Assembly: GCA_045591315.1 (NCBI GenBank)
Contig: JAZNSN010000008.1
Coordinates: 1-64,000 of the forward strand
Source: HGM04593 sp045591315
GTDB lineage: Bacteria; Bacteroidota; Bacteroidia; Bacteroidales; Bacteroidaceae
Direction of reading: 5' to 3'
Length of the DNA: 64,000 bases
The notes under the pieces: model-generated
What the model was told of the DNA's origin: nothing
Database searches by the model: none
Seen by the model: the letters and a program-made list of their open reading frames with translations, nothing else
Shown: positions 1 to 9,368 of the stretch, piece after piece
How positions within the stretch are numbered: position 1 is the first letter of the stretch
Layout of the letters: each line of letters opens with the position of its first letter
Position numbers and translations under genes: made by a program

Positions 1-3000
1 GGTGCGTGCGAGCAGTGGGCAATGGAAACTCCTCTTGAGCTTGGTGCACGCTACCGTTACATACGTTTTGCTGTGGCTACACAAGAAGCTACAGGCTACT
101 TTAATATGTCCGATTTCAACCTCTATTCAATTTCCGACAAGCAGTTCAGCGACTATTACTCAACAGCCGATGCCGATTTGAACGCTCTGTTGCTTGCTCT
201 CGAGGTTGCCAAAGATGCCCTCAGCCGCCACTATTTGACATCGGCGCAGTACACAGCAATTAAAGAAAAACTGAATAGTGTATATAATAATGTAAATAAT
301 GTAATAGCACTCGACTACACAACACGCGATGACCTTACAACCCTTATTACCAATACAGAAACTCTTATAAATAAGGTGGCCACCGTTACCGAGGTTCCCG
401 CAGTTACACTAACCGAGGGTATCCTCTATTGCAACGCCGATAACAAAACAAACAGTAGCGCAGGTGCTGACGATAAACTTGGTGTTGCAGCGTTGCTCGA
501 TGGCAAGGTATCGACCCACTTGCACACAACTTACGGTGGCAACGCACAGGATGATGACCTCGACCACTATATCCGCGTAGATTTGGGCGATGCTTCGGTT
601 GTTACAGCCTTTAAGTTCAACTACAAAGGTCGTCAGGCCAATAGCAATAACGCTCCCACCGATATGCTTGTACAGGCTTGCAACACCACAGATGGTGAGT
701 GGGTAACTCTAAAAACTCTCACAGGACTTCCCACAGGCACAGCTCCTGTTTCATACGAATCGGAGCTTATTGAAATGAGCGAGGCTTATCGCTATGTGCG
801 CTTTATGGTTACCGATACATATAATCACGATACAACAACTCCTTCCGGAGGAACGGCTCACAAGTTCTTTGTGATGAGTGAATTCGGTTTTACAGCATAT
901 CCAACAGTGGAGGTTGATGAAAATTATCCACGTGTAACAACCGCACTTGTGAGAACTGCTTATAACGAGAAAAATTCTGCCAATAATGTAGCAACAAACT
1001 ACTATATGACAGAAAGCGATTATAATGCGGCTCTTGCTGCTTTGCAGGCTGATTATGATGCGTTGGTGGCAGCCAGCCAAGTTGACAAAACGGAACTTGA
1101 GGAACTTATTGCAGCAACAACCATTCTCAAAAACAGAATGTATGAGATCGAATCGTATACAGCAAACGAAATTACTTTGCAGAATGACACAGAAGGTGCT
1201 GCCGGTTATCTCTATTGTAATGCTGCCGGTAGTACAAATAATTATTCCGGTGATAATTTGGGAGTAGATGCTTTGCTTGATAATGATACAAATACATCGA
1301 ACTTTCTGCATACAACATATTATGGAAATGATAACAAGGATGGTCTCGACCACTACTTGCGAGTAGATTTGGGCGAATCAAAGGAGTATATACGGTTCCG
1401 CTATAAAGGTCGTAGTGGCTATGCTGCATTGACTCCTAAGAATGCTGTTGTTCAGGCTACCAATGACCTTAGTGGCGAGTGGACAAATATTGCAACTCTT
1501 TACGGCTTGACTCAAACTACAGATGAAGTCTCAACGGCTTGTCTTGGAAATGGTGTGGCATACCGTTATTGGCGCTTTATGGTGACAGCTACTTATGATG
1601 GCCGTAAACACGATGGGCACCCCTATTATGCATTGAGTGCATTCAACGTTGATGTTTGTACTGATGTTGTTATTTCAAGCCAGTTGAAGAGTGAATATAA
1701 TCCTGAGATTTACATCTACACAACAAGTACACTCGTTACCGAAGTTGAGAATGCAATAACTGAGGCTGAAACAGTTGTTGACAATGAAGGGGCATCGCAA
1801 ACAGATGTCAACAGCGAGGTTGATGCTTTGCAGGCTGTTTACGACAAGCTTGAAGAGGCATTAAAGTATGCCGGAATTCCTGTTGTAATTACTACAGACG
1901 AGGAGAACCCCGTGCTCTACAGAATTATAAGTAAGCGCGCCAATGATGATAGCAAGGTGCTGCAGTTCGATGAACCTGCAACCGATAAGGTGGCCATTGT
2001 TGCAACAGCCAATAACGCCAGCTATCAGGCTTGGTACTTTATGCAGGGCGAGTATGGTTATTTAATTAAACCTTTTAATGGCTGTGGTAAAGTTTTGAGC
2101 GTTGAAAGCACGGGTGATGGTTCTGCCAAAGCCAATATTGCCGAGGAAAGTGAAAACATCTATAGCGAGTGGAACTTCTCACGTTCGGCAGTTGAAGGCT
2201 GCACCGATTATTTCTACATCTATGTGAACGGTACAAGCCACGCTTGTTTGAGCCATAATGGCGGTTTCAACGTAACCGATAAATTAGGTATTTGGGCGAG
2301 TGGCTGGAACACCGATGACGATGGTTCGTTGTTTAAGTTTGTTGAAGCTGAATTTGACAATGACAATGCCCGCTTCTATCAGTTGAGCGATTTTGAGAAT
2401 ACTCTTGAATACCAGACAGCAAACACCCCTGAGGGTACAACTGTAGGCGCATTTGTCAACGGCGATGTATACAGCACCGCTTACACTGCAGCTGATGCTC
2501 TGATTACAGCCGGCAACACAAGCGATGCAACAGCGTGTCGCGAGGCATATACCGCACTGCGCACTGCAAGCGAGAATCTTGAAGAGATTGTAATAGAGGA
2601 GGGCAAATACTACAGAATAGACATAACTCCGGGATTGACCGGTGACCGTGCCGGTGCATCGATGCGTATCGATGATAACGGAAAACTCTATTGCGATACA
2701 TATTCCGAGGCCAATGCTCGTTTCTATTTCTGTTTTGAGTATGACAATGAAGGCAACCTTTATATGAAGAATTTGCATTCAGGTACATATCTTGATGAAG
2801 CACTGACTTCTGCAAGCAACAATAATGTGCAGGTAGGTGCCGATGCCGAGACTATTGATACCGCTAAAAAGATTACGATTAATACTCTTGGAAAGAGTAG
2901 CGATGCCGTGGTAGTTGGTATTGTACCCGACGGTGGTGATATGCTTAACTGCGCAGGAAAGCCCGGTAATGTGATCGCATACGATAATACAGCTGTCGAT

Positions 3001-3726
3001 AAGGCTTCGGCATGGGTTATTACAGAGGTTGACGAGACTTCTGATGTAATGGAAAATGTTGTACATAGCGTTTCGCTTGGTGCAGACGAGAGCGGTAGCG
3101 GCAAGGCTTATTCAACTCTTTATCTTGGCTACAATGCGACGATACCTGAGGGTGTAACAGCTTCTGTTGTGACCGAAATCAACGAAATCGGCCAGCTTGT
3201 GATGGAGGAGGTTACCGGGGATATTCACCCTGCTAAAACAGCAGTGGTGTTGAGCGGCGAAAATGCAGGCGGTGCCGAGTTTAAGTACGCTGATGGTGAA
3301 CCAAGCTTCAGCACCGAGGATAATATCCTCAAAGGAACATCTTATACCAAGCTTGAGAACTGCGGTAATAGCCATAATATTTATATGCTTGGCAAGAAGA
3401 GCGGCCGTGTTGCGTTCTATCGTGCATACGAGAACCGCAATGCAAGTGGCGACAAGGTAACAGTAAATGGAACCACAAACCACAACGAAGGCGGTTATGT
3501 CCAGTGCAATGCCAACAAGGCTTATTTGATGGTTCCCGAGGAGAATGCTCAGGCTGCTGCTGCGATGTTTGGTTTCCATTTCGGTGGAAATACGACCGAT
3601 ATTGACAGTATAAATGCAGTTGCCGACACGTATGATAATGTTTACGACCTTCAAGGCCGTAAGCTTGAGGAAATTACTTCGCCCGGTATTTATATTGTCA
3701 ATGGCAAAAAGGTTTTGGTCAAGTAA
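1..3726 (+). CDS. Large secreted multidomain protein, 5' end outside window
   Basis: The reading frame is open from base 1, so this is the C-terminal 1,241 residues of a longer protein; the first ATG at 22 is internal. Seen: three copies of a discoidin-like (F5/8 type C) beta-sandwich carrying the recurring phrase YRYxRFxV. The first is cut by the window edge, the second spans about residues 138-300 and the third about 390-550. They are separated by helical, FIVAR-like linkers of about 60-80 residues. Two ricin-like or lectin-like segments follow, near residues 635-780 and 868-1005. The last 27 residues (YDLQGRKLEE...GIYIVNGKKVLVK) look like a type IX secretion sorting tail. Inference: a cell-surface or secreted carbohydrate-active protein whose catalytic domain, if any, lies upstream. 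No catalytic motif is visible here. Binding modules of this kind normally attach such enzymes to glycans; the substrate is not determinable. Confidence 0.8.
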   Translation, partial: GACEQWAMETPLELGARYRYIRFAVATQEATGYFNMSDFNLYSISDKQFSDYYSTADADLNALLLALEVAKDALSRHYLTSAQYTAIKEKLNSVYNNVNNVIALDYTTRDDLTTLITNTETLINKVATVTEVPAVTLTEGILYCNADNKTNSSAGADDKLGVAALLDGKVSTHLHTTYGGNAQDDDLDHYIRVDLGDASVVTAFKFNYKGRQANSNNAPTDMLVQACNTTDGEWVTLKTLTGLPTGTAPVSYESELIEMSEAYRYVRFMVTDTYNHDTTTPSGGTAHKFFVMSEFGFTAYPTVEVDENYPRVTTALVRTAYNEKNSANNVATNYYMTESDYNAALAALQADYDALVAASQVDKTELEELIAATTILKNRMYEIESYTANEITLQNDTEGAAGYLYCNAAGSTNNYSGDNLGVDALLDNDTNTSNFLHTTYYGNDNKDGLDHYLRVDLGESKEYIRFRYKGRSGYAALTPKNAVVQATNDLSGEWTNIATLYGLTQTTDEVSTACLGNGVAYRYWRFMVTATYDGRKHDGHPYYALSAFNVDVCTDVVISSQLKSEYNPEIYIYTTSTLVTEVENAITEAETVVDNEGASQTDVNSEVDALQAVYDKLEEALKYAGIPVVITTDEENPVLYRIISKRANDDSKVLQFDEPATDKVAIVATANNASYQAWYFMQGEYGYLIKPFNGCGKVLSVESTGDGSAKANIAEESENIYSEWNFSRSAVEGCTDYFYIYVNGTSHACLSHNGGFNVTDKLGIWASGWNTDDDGSLFKFVEAEFDNDNARFYQLSDFENTLEYQTANTPEGTTVGAFVNGDVYSTAYTAADALITAGNTSDATACREAYTALRTASENLEEIVIEEGKYYRIDITPGLTGDRAGASMRIDDNGKLYCDTYSEANARFYFCFEYDNEGNLYMKNLHSGTYLDEALTSASNNNVQVGADAETIDTAKKITINTLGKSSDAVVVGIVPDGGDMLNCAGKPGNVIAYDNTAVDKASAWVITEVDETSDVMENVVHSVSLGADESGSGKAYSTLYLGYNATIPEGVTASVVTEINEIGQLVMEEVTGDIHPAKTAVVLSGENAGGAEFKYADGEPSFSTEDNILKGTSYTKLENCGNSHNIYMLGKKSGRVAFYRAYENRNASGDKVTVNGTTNHNEGGYVQCNANKAYLMVPEENAQAAAAMFGFHFGGNTTDIDSINAVADTYDNVYDLQGRKLEEITSPGIYIVNGKKVLVK

Positions 3727-3740
3727 TTGACCAAAAGTTC

Positions 3741-3817
3741 GAGAATGCCGGCAGCAATAGGTCAAGCGTAGTGCCGCGAAAGTGGCACCGCTTGGGTTGC
3801 GGCAAGACGGCATTCTC
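3741..3817. repeat. Long nested inverted repeat / structured element
   Basis: The outer arms GAGAATGCCG (3741-3750) and CGGCATTCTC (3808-3817) are perfect complements. Inside them GCAGCAA pairs with TTGCGGC with one mismatch. The core CAAGCG-TA-GTGCC (3763-3775) pairs with GGCAC-CGCTTG (3784-3794) around the loop 3776-3783. No T-run follows, so it is not a standard intrinsic terminator. It lies between the stop of the giant secreted protein and the promoter of the small peptide gene. Confidence 0.75.
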
Positions 3818-3839
3818 AAGGTGCTCGTTAAATAAAATA

Positions 3840-3847
3840 TAATTTTG
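3840..3847 (+). promoter_or_regulatory. Bacteroidetes -7 element for the small peptide gene
   Basis: TAATTTTG matches TAnnTTTG exactly. It lies 60 nt before the preferred start at 3908 and just after the structured element at 3741-3817. No good -33 TTTG is visible at 19-21 nt. Confidence 0.5.
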
Positions 3848-3907
3848 CTCGACAACATAAGCAGTGATAGGTTACCTATGGAATTTAGAACTATGAAAGG
3901 AACTATG

Positions 3908-4075
3908 ATGAAAAAGAAAGAATATATACAACCGCTCTCTGAACTCATTGAGATAAGGGTGTTGAATGTGCTTGCATTGAGCACGGATGATGAACAAATG
4001 GACAGTGATGACCAGATGAGTAAGGAGAACGACCGTATTGGTGGCGGCTGGGATAATATCTGGGGTAATATGTAA
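3908..4075 (+). CDS. Small acidic peptide, 55 aa, unknown function
   Basis: The start at 3908 is chosen because AAGGA sits just upstream and the product begins MKKKEYIQP. In-frame ATGs at 3893 and 3905 are alternatives. Seen: a basic N-terminus with Y-I-x-P, a hydrophobic middle (LIEIRVLNVLAL), then an acidic D/E-rich stretch and a Gly/Trp-rich tail (GGGWDNIWGNM). There is no classical signal peptide and no cysteine. From general knowledge, Bacteroidales genomes hold many uncharacterised short ORFs with a KKxYIxP-type N-terminus and a variable C-terminus. Membership here is inferred from the pattern only. The gene has its own -7 element and a strong terminator, so it is probably an independent transcript. 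It could be a peptide precursor or a small regulator; function unknown. Confidence 0.6.
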   Translation: MKKKEYIQPLSELIEIRVLNVLALSTDDEQMDSDDQMSKENDRIGGGWDNIWGNM

Positions 4076-4095
4076 AGAAAAATATCTCTATAAGC

Positions 4096-4138
4096 AACTC
4101 GGCAGGTTATATGTGTTAAGCATATAACCTGCCGAGTT
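4096..4138. terminator. Bidirectional terminator hairpin
   Basis: A perfect 18-bp stem (4096-4113 with 4121-4138) surrounds a 7-nt loop. ATTTTA follows on the plus side and the minus side is also A/T rich. It separates the small peptide gene from the convergent end of the nuo operon. Confidence 0.9.
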
Positions 4139-4181
4139 ATTTTATAAGTGTTGGCACGATGTGCACTGATACCTTTTCCCC

Positions 4182-5606
4182 TTATAGCCCGAATGAAATG
4201 CTGTCAATGCCTGAATAGACAAAACTGCATACGCCAAGCAGGATTATGCCTGCGACGCATAAGATGAGCTCTATGCGTATGTACGGGTCGCACTTGAATG
4301 CCGGTACCGGCTCTTCGTTAGGCATCATGTACATGGCCTTTACTATAAGCAGGTAGTAGTAGAGCGATATGACCGTGTTTATCAATGCAATGAACACCAG
4401 TACCCAGAACCCTGCACTGAATGCGCTCATGAAGACGAAGAACTTGCTGAAGAAGCCTGCAAACGGGGGTATGCCGGCAAGCGAGAAGAGGGCAAGCGTC
4501 ATTACAAGCGTAAGCTTCGGGTTGGTCCTGTAGAGACCATTGCATGTCTCGCAGCGCACGGCTCCGCGTATCTTCCATTCGATGCTCTCGATTACAGCAA
4601 ACACTGCCATGTTGGCTACCATATACACTACAAGGTAGAACACCATAGCTGTCATGCCGTCGGCCTGTCCGCCGATGACGGCAAGCATTATGTAGCCGGC
4701 CTGTGATATGCTGCTGAATGCCATGAAGCGTTTCAGGAATTGCTGCTTGATTGCCATCAGGTTGGCAATGGTTATGCTGGCTACGATAGTGATGTATATC
4801 ACAGTCTGCCACTCCTCAATCATGGGGGCAAAAACCTTTATAAGGACGATGAAGAGCGTGAAGACTGCTGCTCCTTTAGAGATGACCGAAAGGTAGGCCG
4901 TAACGGTCGTGGGCGCGCCCTGGTAGCTGTCGGCGGTCCACAAGTGGAACGGTACGAGCGATATCTTGAAGCCAAGCCCGGCAAAGAACATCACAAAGGC
5001 AAAAATCTGCATCGGGGCTCCTGTTATATGCTGTACCATGTCGGTGAAGTAGAGCGAGCCTGTCGTTCCGTAGAGGAATGATATGCCGTAAAGCATCATT
5101 GCCGAGGAGAACATCGATGTGAGTATGTATTTTATTCCTGCTTCGGCTGAGTTGTGCCTGTACTTGTCGAATGCTACAAGGCATGCGAGGGGGAGTGATG
5201 CAAGCTCTATTCCGATGAAGAGCAGCAGGAAGTGGCGCGCGCTAAGCATGAAGTACATGCCGACAAGGGTGCTGAGCAACAGGATATAGAACTCGCCCTG
5301 CTTGTAGAAAGTGTGCTCGCTGCGGAGCCACTTGTGTGCCTGCAGTATGGCCAGGAGGCTGCCGAAGGCAAGTACGGCCTTCATGAATACAATCATTGCG
5401 TTGCTCTCGTACATTCCGCCGAAGAGGGTGAAAGTGCTTCTGTCGCTGAGCGTCACGGCAACCATTGCCGTTGCAAGCATGCAGGCAAGAGGGTGGAAGA
5501 GGCGACGGTAGCGTCCGGCCGATACGAGGTCGTACATGAACAGTATGAGGTAAACAGCCAGCAGGGCTACCTCAGGTCGCATATCAAAGAATTGTATGTA
5601 GTTCAT
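4182..5606 (-). CDS. nuoN: NADH-quinone oxidoreductase subunit N
   Basis: A 474-residue polytopic membrane protein of the antiporter-like family, the last of the ten complex I genes in this operon. Seen: about 14 hydrophobic segments and the family signature around GLGFKISLVPFHLWTADSYQGAPT, with the conserved Lys and the TADSYQGAPTTV loop, then AYLSVISKGA. In complex I this subunit forms one of the proton-pumping channels in the inner-membrane arm. It starts 18 nt after the nuoM stop, and the operon ends at the shared hairpin at 4096-4138. Length agrees with bacterial NuoN. Confidence 0.95.
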   Translation of the reverse strand: MNYIQFFDMRPEVALLAVYLILFMYDLVSAGRYRRLFHPLACMLATAMVAVTLSDRSTFTLFGGMYESNAMIVFMKAVLAFGSLLAILQAHKWLRSEHTFYKQGEFYILLLSTLVGMYFMLSARHFLLLFIGIELASLPLACLVAFDKYRHNSAEAGIKYILTSMFSSAMMLYGISFLYGTTGSLYFTDMVQHITGAPMQIFAFVMFFAGLGFKISLVPFHLWTADSYQGAPTTVTAYLSVISKGAAVFTLFIVLIKVFAPMIEEWQTVIYITIVASITIANLMAIKQQFLKRFMAFSSISQAGYIMLAVIGGQADGMTAMVFYLVVYMVANMAVFAVIESIEWKIRGAVRCETCNGLYRTNPKLTLVMTLALFSLAGIPPFAGFFSKFFVFMSAFSAGFWVLVFIALINTVISLYYYLLIVKAMYMMPNEEPVPAFKCDPYIRIELILCVAGIILLGVCSFVYSGIDSISFGL

Positions 5607-5624
5607 ATTGTGTTATAATAGCAT

Positions 5625-7109
5625 TTATTCTATAATGTTTGAAAGCACGTCGCCTACGCCTGTGCCTATAAGGTCGCTCACCCACATGGGGGCTATGCCA
5701 AGGGCTGCAACGCAAATCACAAGGCATATCACAGTTAAACGCTCGTCCCATGTCGCATCGGTCAGCTTCTTGTGCTCTTCGTTCTCAGGCTCTCCGTAGA
5801 GTATGCGCCCTACAACGTGCAGTATATATACAGCTGTTATCACAATGCTTGTGCAGGCTATTACCGTCACTACTCGGTGGAATGTGTCGTTTACGCTGAA
5901 TGCGCCTACAAAGACTGTCATCTCGGCAATGAATCCGCTGAATCCCGGCAGCCCCAGATTGGCGAGTCCGGCAATGACATAGCCTACAGCAAGGAACGGC
6001 ATAATCTTCATGAGTCCGCGCATCTGTCTTATGTCGCGTGTGTGGGTACGGCCGTATATCATTCCTATGAGCGCGAAGAAGAGGGCTGTCATCAGTCCGT
6101 GCGAGAGCATCTGCAGTATTGCTCCGGTACATGCTGTCCGGGTCATCATAAGTATGGCAAAGAGCACCAGTCCACAGTGCGATACCGAAGAGTAGGCATT
6201 TATGTACTTGAGGTCGGTCTGGCTTATCGCGCTAAGCGCGCCATATACCACGCTGATTGTAGTGAGTATGATGAATATCCATGCAAGGTCGTTGGCAGCC
6301 TGTGGTAACAGGTACATGGCTATGCGAAAGCATCCGTACCCTCCCAGCTTCATGAGCACGCCGGCATGCAGCATAGATACCGATGTGGGGGCGCATGCAT
6401 GGCCGTCGGGGCTCCAGGTGTGGAACGGGAAGAGTGCGCCCAAGACGCCGAACCCGATGAATGTGAGAGGAAAGAATATGTACTGCATCTCTGCAGGAAT
6501 GTTGTTGAGCGCAGCAATCTCGTTTATGTCCATTGTGGTTGCTCCGCTGCCGAAGTATATTCCCAGTATGCCCATGAGCAGGAATGCTGAACCGCCCATG
6601 AGCATGAGCGTAAGCTTCATGGCCGAATACTCCTTGCGTCCGCTTCCCCATACGCCTATAAGAAGGTACATAGGTATGAGGGCTGTCTCGTAGAACATGA
6701 ACATGGTGAAGAGGTCGGTAGAGATGAAGAATCCATATACGCCGGCCGAGAGCAGGGTGTACCATAGGAAGAACTCCTTGGTCATCGGCTGCAGCCTCCA
6801 CGATGCGAATGTGCCGGTGAAGACTATTATCGAGGAGAGCAGAAGCATGGCTACTGATATGCCGTCAACTCCTATCGAGAGGCTGATGTTCAATGGCTCA
6901 TACCAGCTCCATGATGCGGTGTAGAGCATGGGTGCGTTCTCGCCGGCACTGCGCATGGAGATGAAATCGACGGTCAGATATACTGACAGCGCAAGCAGCA
7001 GTATTGAACCGGCAACCATCACTGCGCGTGTCTGGCGCAGGTTGCGGCTGCCCCAAAGCGCAAGGAGCATTACTGCCGGAATTATTACAAAAAGAAGCAA
7101 TATGTTCAT
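5625..7109 (-). CDS. nuoM: NADH-quinone oxidoreductase subunit M
   Basis: A proton-translocating antiporter-like subunit of complex I. The ATG at 7109 is preferred (494 aa, MNILLLFVIIPAV). The longer frame to 7211 would overlap nuoL by 88 nt and add a hydrophilic leader not seen in NuoM. AAAGGGAAA lies upstream and the gap to the nuoL stop is 14 nt. Seen: many transmembrane helices, FFLWYTLLSAGVYGFF, the MFYETALIPMYLLIG helix with the conserved Glu, FHTWSPDGHACAPTSVS, and HAGVLMKLGGYG with the conserved Lys. Confidence 0.95.
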   Translation of the reverse strand: MNILLLFVIIPAVMLLALWGSRNLRQTRAVMVAGSILLLALSVYLTVDFISMRSAGENAPMLYTASWSWYEPLNISLSIGVDGISVAMLLLSSIIVFTGTFASWRLQPMTKEFFLWYTLLSAGVYGFFISTDLFTMFMFYETALIPMYLLIGVWGSGRKEYSAMKLTLMLMGGSAFLLMGILGIYFGSGATTMDINEIAALNNIPAEMQYIFFPLTFIGFGVLGALFPFHTWSPDGHACAPTSVSMLHAGVLMKLGGYGCFRIAMYLLPQAANDLAWIFIILTTISVVYGALSAISQTDLKYINAYSSVSHCGLVLFAILMMTRTACTGAILQMLSHGLMTALFFALIGMIYGRTHTRDIRQMRGLMKIMPFLAVGYVIAGLANLGLPGFSGFIAEMTVFVGAFSVNDTFHRVVTVIACTSIVITAVYILHVVGRILYGEPENEEHKKLTDATWDERLTVICLVICVAALGIAPMWVSDLIGTGVGDVLSNIIE

Positions 7110-7123
7110 GATGTTTCCCTTTC

Positions 7124-9049
7124 TTATGCCATGTACAACAATACGAGGATTATAATAAGTATGCCGCTTAGGAACCATATACAGTAGGTCTGTATGTTTC
7201 CGCTCTGCCATGGGCGAACCAGTGTTCCGGCACTCTGCACTGCCTTGGCAAGCAGGTCGAGCGAGCCGTCAACAACCTTGCGGTCGAACCAGGCTATGGG
7301 GCGGCTTATGCAGTTGAAGATTATCTTCTTTGTCACGAAGAGCCATACCTCGTCCATGTAGAATCTGTGGTATGCGGCAACGATAGGTCCGTGCAGGGCC
7401 CAGTTCACAATCCGGGTGACACGGCTGCCGCCTCTTATGTACATAATGGTGGCAAGTACGATGCCGGCTACGGCCAGCACTACGCTTGTCGTGGCAACGG
7501 TGGTGTCGATATGTATCGTGTATGCCTCTCCGTTGCTGCTCACGAACTTGCCGAACGGTATGAAGCCGGCTGCACATGTCACGGCTGCGAGTATGATGAG
7601 CGGCAGTGTCATGCTAAACGGCGCTTCGTGCGGCTTGTGCGGCTCGTGGCTGCACTCTCCGCTGCGGTAGAGGGCCAGCTGCTCCTCGTAGTGGCTCTTG
7701 CCCCAGAAGATGAGATAGTAGAGACGGAACATGTAGAATGCGGTGAGAGCCGCTACAAAGCTCATGAACATGCCCATGAGAGGCGAGAAGCTGTAGCATG
7801 CCACAAGAATCTCGTCCTTGCTGAAGAATCCGCTGAAAGGCGGTATTCCGGCTATCGCAAGGCATGCGATGAGGAATGTGATGTGTGTAACGGGCATGTA
7901 TTTGCGTAGTCCGCCCATGTGGCTCTTTTCGTTGCTGTGCACCGCATGTATGATTGCTCCTGCTCCCAGGAAGAGCAGTCCCTTGAACATGGCGTGTGTA
8001 AAGAGGTGGAACATTGATGCCATGTAGCCCAGGCCGCCCTCGTGCGGGTCGCTGCCGGTACATACGCCGAGTGATGTCATCATGAATGCAATCTGCGATA
8101 TGGTAGAGAATGCAAGCACGCGCTTGATGTCGGTCTGTGCACATGCTACAATGGCTGCATACAGTGCAGTGAATGCTCCTGCGTATGCAATGATGTGAAG
8201 CACCTCAGGCGCGTATCCTATGAAGAGCGGGAACATGCGCGCTACAAGGTAAACGCCGGCTACCACCATTGTTGCGGCATGGATTAGGGCCGAAACCGGG
8301 GTGGGACCTTCCATCGCATCGGGAAGCCATATATGCAACGGGAACATGGCACTCTTTCCTGCACCGCCGATGAACATGAGCAGCAGTGCTGCAGGCAATA
8401 CGGCACCGGCTGTCATAAGTTCTGTCATAGGCGGAGTGAATGAGTAGGTTCTCATGTAGTAGCCGTATATGAGTATGCCGATGAGGAAGAAGAGGTCGGC
8501 GAAACGTGTCACGATGAACGCTTTCTTCGATGCGGCAATGGCTTCGGGCCTGGTGTAGTAGAAGCCTATGAGCAGGTATGACGATACTCCGACAAGCTCC
8601 CAGAAGACATACATCTGGAATATGTTTGTTGCAACTACAAGCCCCAGCATGGAGAAGGTGAAGAGAGAGAGGAATGCGTAGTAACGCTGGAAGCCTCTTT
8701 CGCCTTTCATGTAGCCCAATGAGTATATGTGTACCATGAGGCTTACTGTGGTGATGACAATGAGCATCATTACAGATATGGGGCTGAGAAGTATTCCCAT
8801 GTCGATGCTGAGCGTGTCGCCTAACGGGAGCCAGGTCATGTTGTATGGCATGAGCTCGGCAAATGTGCCGTCAGCGGTGCGTCCGGCAAGGAAATATTCT
8901 GCAGCAGTCCAGTAGGAGAGTGCTGTGGCCGCAGCTAGTGACAAGGTGCCTAGGGCACCTGCAAGCCGGTGCGGCATCCTGTTGCCCAGGAGCCCCAATA
9001 GAAGGAAACTCAACAGTGGCAGAGCAAGTATAAGTATTGTATGTTCCAT
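7124..9049 (-). CDS. nuoL: NADH-quinone oxidoreductase subunit L
   Basis: 641 residues, the largest antiporter-like subunit of complex I, carrying the long lateral helix along the membrane arm. Seen: LPLLSFLLLGLLGNR at the N-terminus, FWELVGVSSYLLIGFYY with the conserved Glu, PLHIWLPDAMEGPTPVSALIHAATMV, KGLLFLGAGA, and IAGIPPFSGFFSKDEIL. A C-terminal hydrophobic helix follows a polar amphipathic stretch. It begins 3 nt after the nuoK stop and is followed 14 nt later by nuoM, consistent with co-transcription. Confidence 0.96.
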   Translation of the reverse strand: MEHTILILALPLLSFLLLGLLGNRMPHRLAGALGTLSLAAATALSYWTAAEYFLAGRTADGTFAELMPYNMTWLPLGDTLSIDMGILLSPISVMMLIVITTVSLMVHIYSLGYMKGERGFQRYYAFLSLFTFSMLGLVVATNIFQMYVFWELVGVSSYLLIGFYYTRPEAIAASKKAFIVTRFADLFFLIGILIYGYYMRTYSFTPPMTELMTAGAVLPAALLLMFIGGAGKSAMFPLHIWLPDAMEGPTPVSALIHAATMVVAGVYLVARMFPLFIGYAPEVLHIIAYAGAFTALYAAIVACAQTDIKRVLAFSTISQIAFMMTSLGVCTGSDPHEGGLGYMASMFHLFTHAMFKGLLFLGAGAIIHAVHSNEKSHMGGLRKYMPVTHITFLIACLAIAGIPPFSGFFSKDEILVACYSFSPLMGMFMSFVAALTAFYMFRLYYLIFWGKSHYEEQLALYRSGECSHEPHKPHEAPFSMTLPLIILAAVTCAAGFIPFGKFVSSNGEAYTIHIDTTVATTSVVLAVAGIVLATIMYIRGGSRVTRIVNWALHGPIVAAYHRFYMDEVWLFVTKKIIFNCISRPIAWFDRKVVDGSLDLLAKAVQSAGTLVRPWQSGNIQTYCIWFLSGILIIILVLLYMA

Positions 9050-9052
9050 GCC

Positions 9053-9364
9053 TTAATGCTTTAGGTTCTTCAGTTTCTTGATGTGTATCGAATGTATGTT
9101 GCGATATACATTTATTATTATGGCTATTGCCACTGCGGTCTCGGCTGCTGCTACACCAATGCCGAACAGGGAGAAGATATATCCTTCGAGGTGCTGCGGC
9201 TGGCAGTAGGCGTTGAAGACTGCGAAGTTTATGTCAACTGCATTGAGCATCAGCTCGGTGCTGATAAGCAGCGAGACAAGGTTCCGGCGGGTGAAGAATC
9301 CGAATACTCCTATGAAAAAGAGTACCGCCGAGAGAATCAACAGGTATTCTGCAGGTATAATCAT
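9053..9364 (-). CDS. nuoK: NADH-quinone oxidoreductase subunit K
   Basis: A small three-helix membrane subunit of complex I. I chose the ATG at 9364 (103 aa, MIIPAEYLLILSAVLFFIG), which aligns with the usual NuoK N-terminus. A longer start at 9385 would overlap nuoJ. Seen: LISTELMLNAVDINFAVF, carrying the conserved Glu in helix 2, and GVAAAETAVAIAIIINVYR with the second conserved Glu. Gap to the nuoJ stop is 4 nt. Confidence 0.94.
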   Translation of the reverse strand: MIIPAEYLLILSAVLFFIGVFGFFTRRNLVSLLISTELMLNAVDINFAVFNAYCQPQHLEGYIFSLFGIGVAAAETAVAIAIIINVYRNIHSIHIKKLKNLKH

Positions 9365-9368
9365 AACT

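Noticed and set aside
3112..3984. 290-codon minus-strand ORF
   Set aside because: Mostly antisense to the giant secreted protein, whose C-terminal motif is clear; its residue mix is Ile/Cys/His-rich, as expected for a shadow frame.
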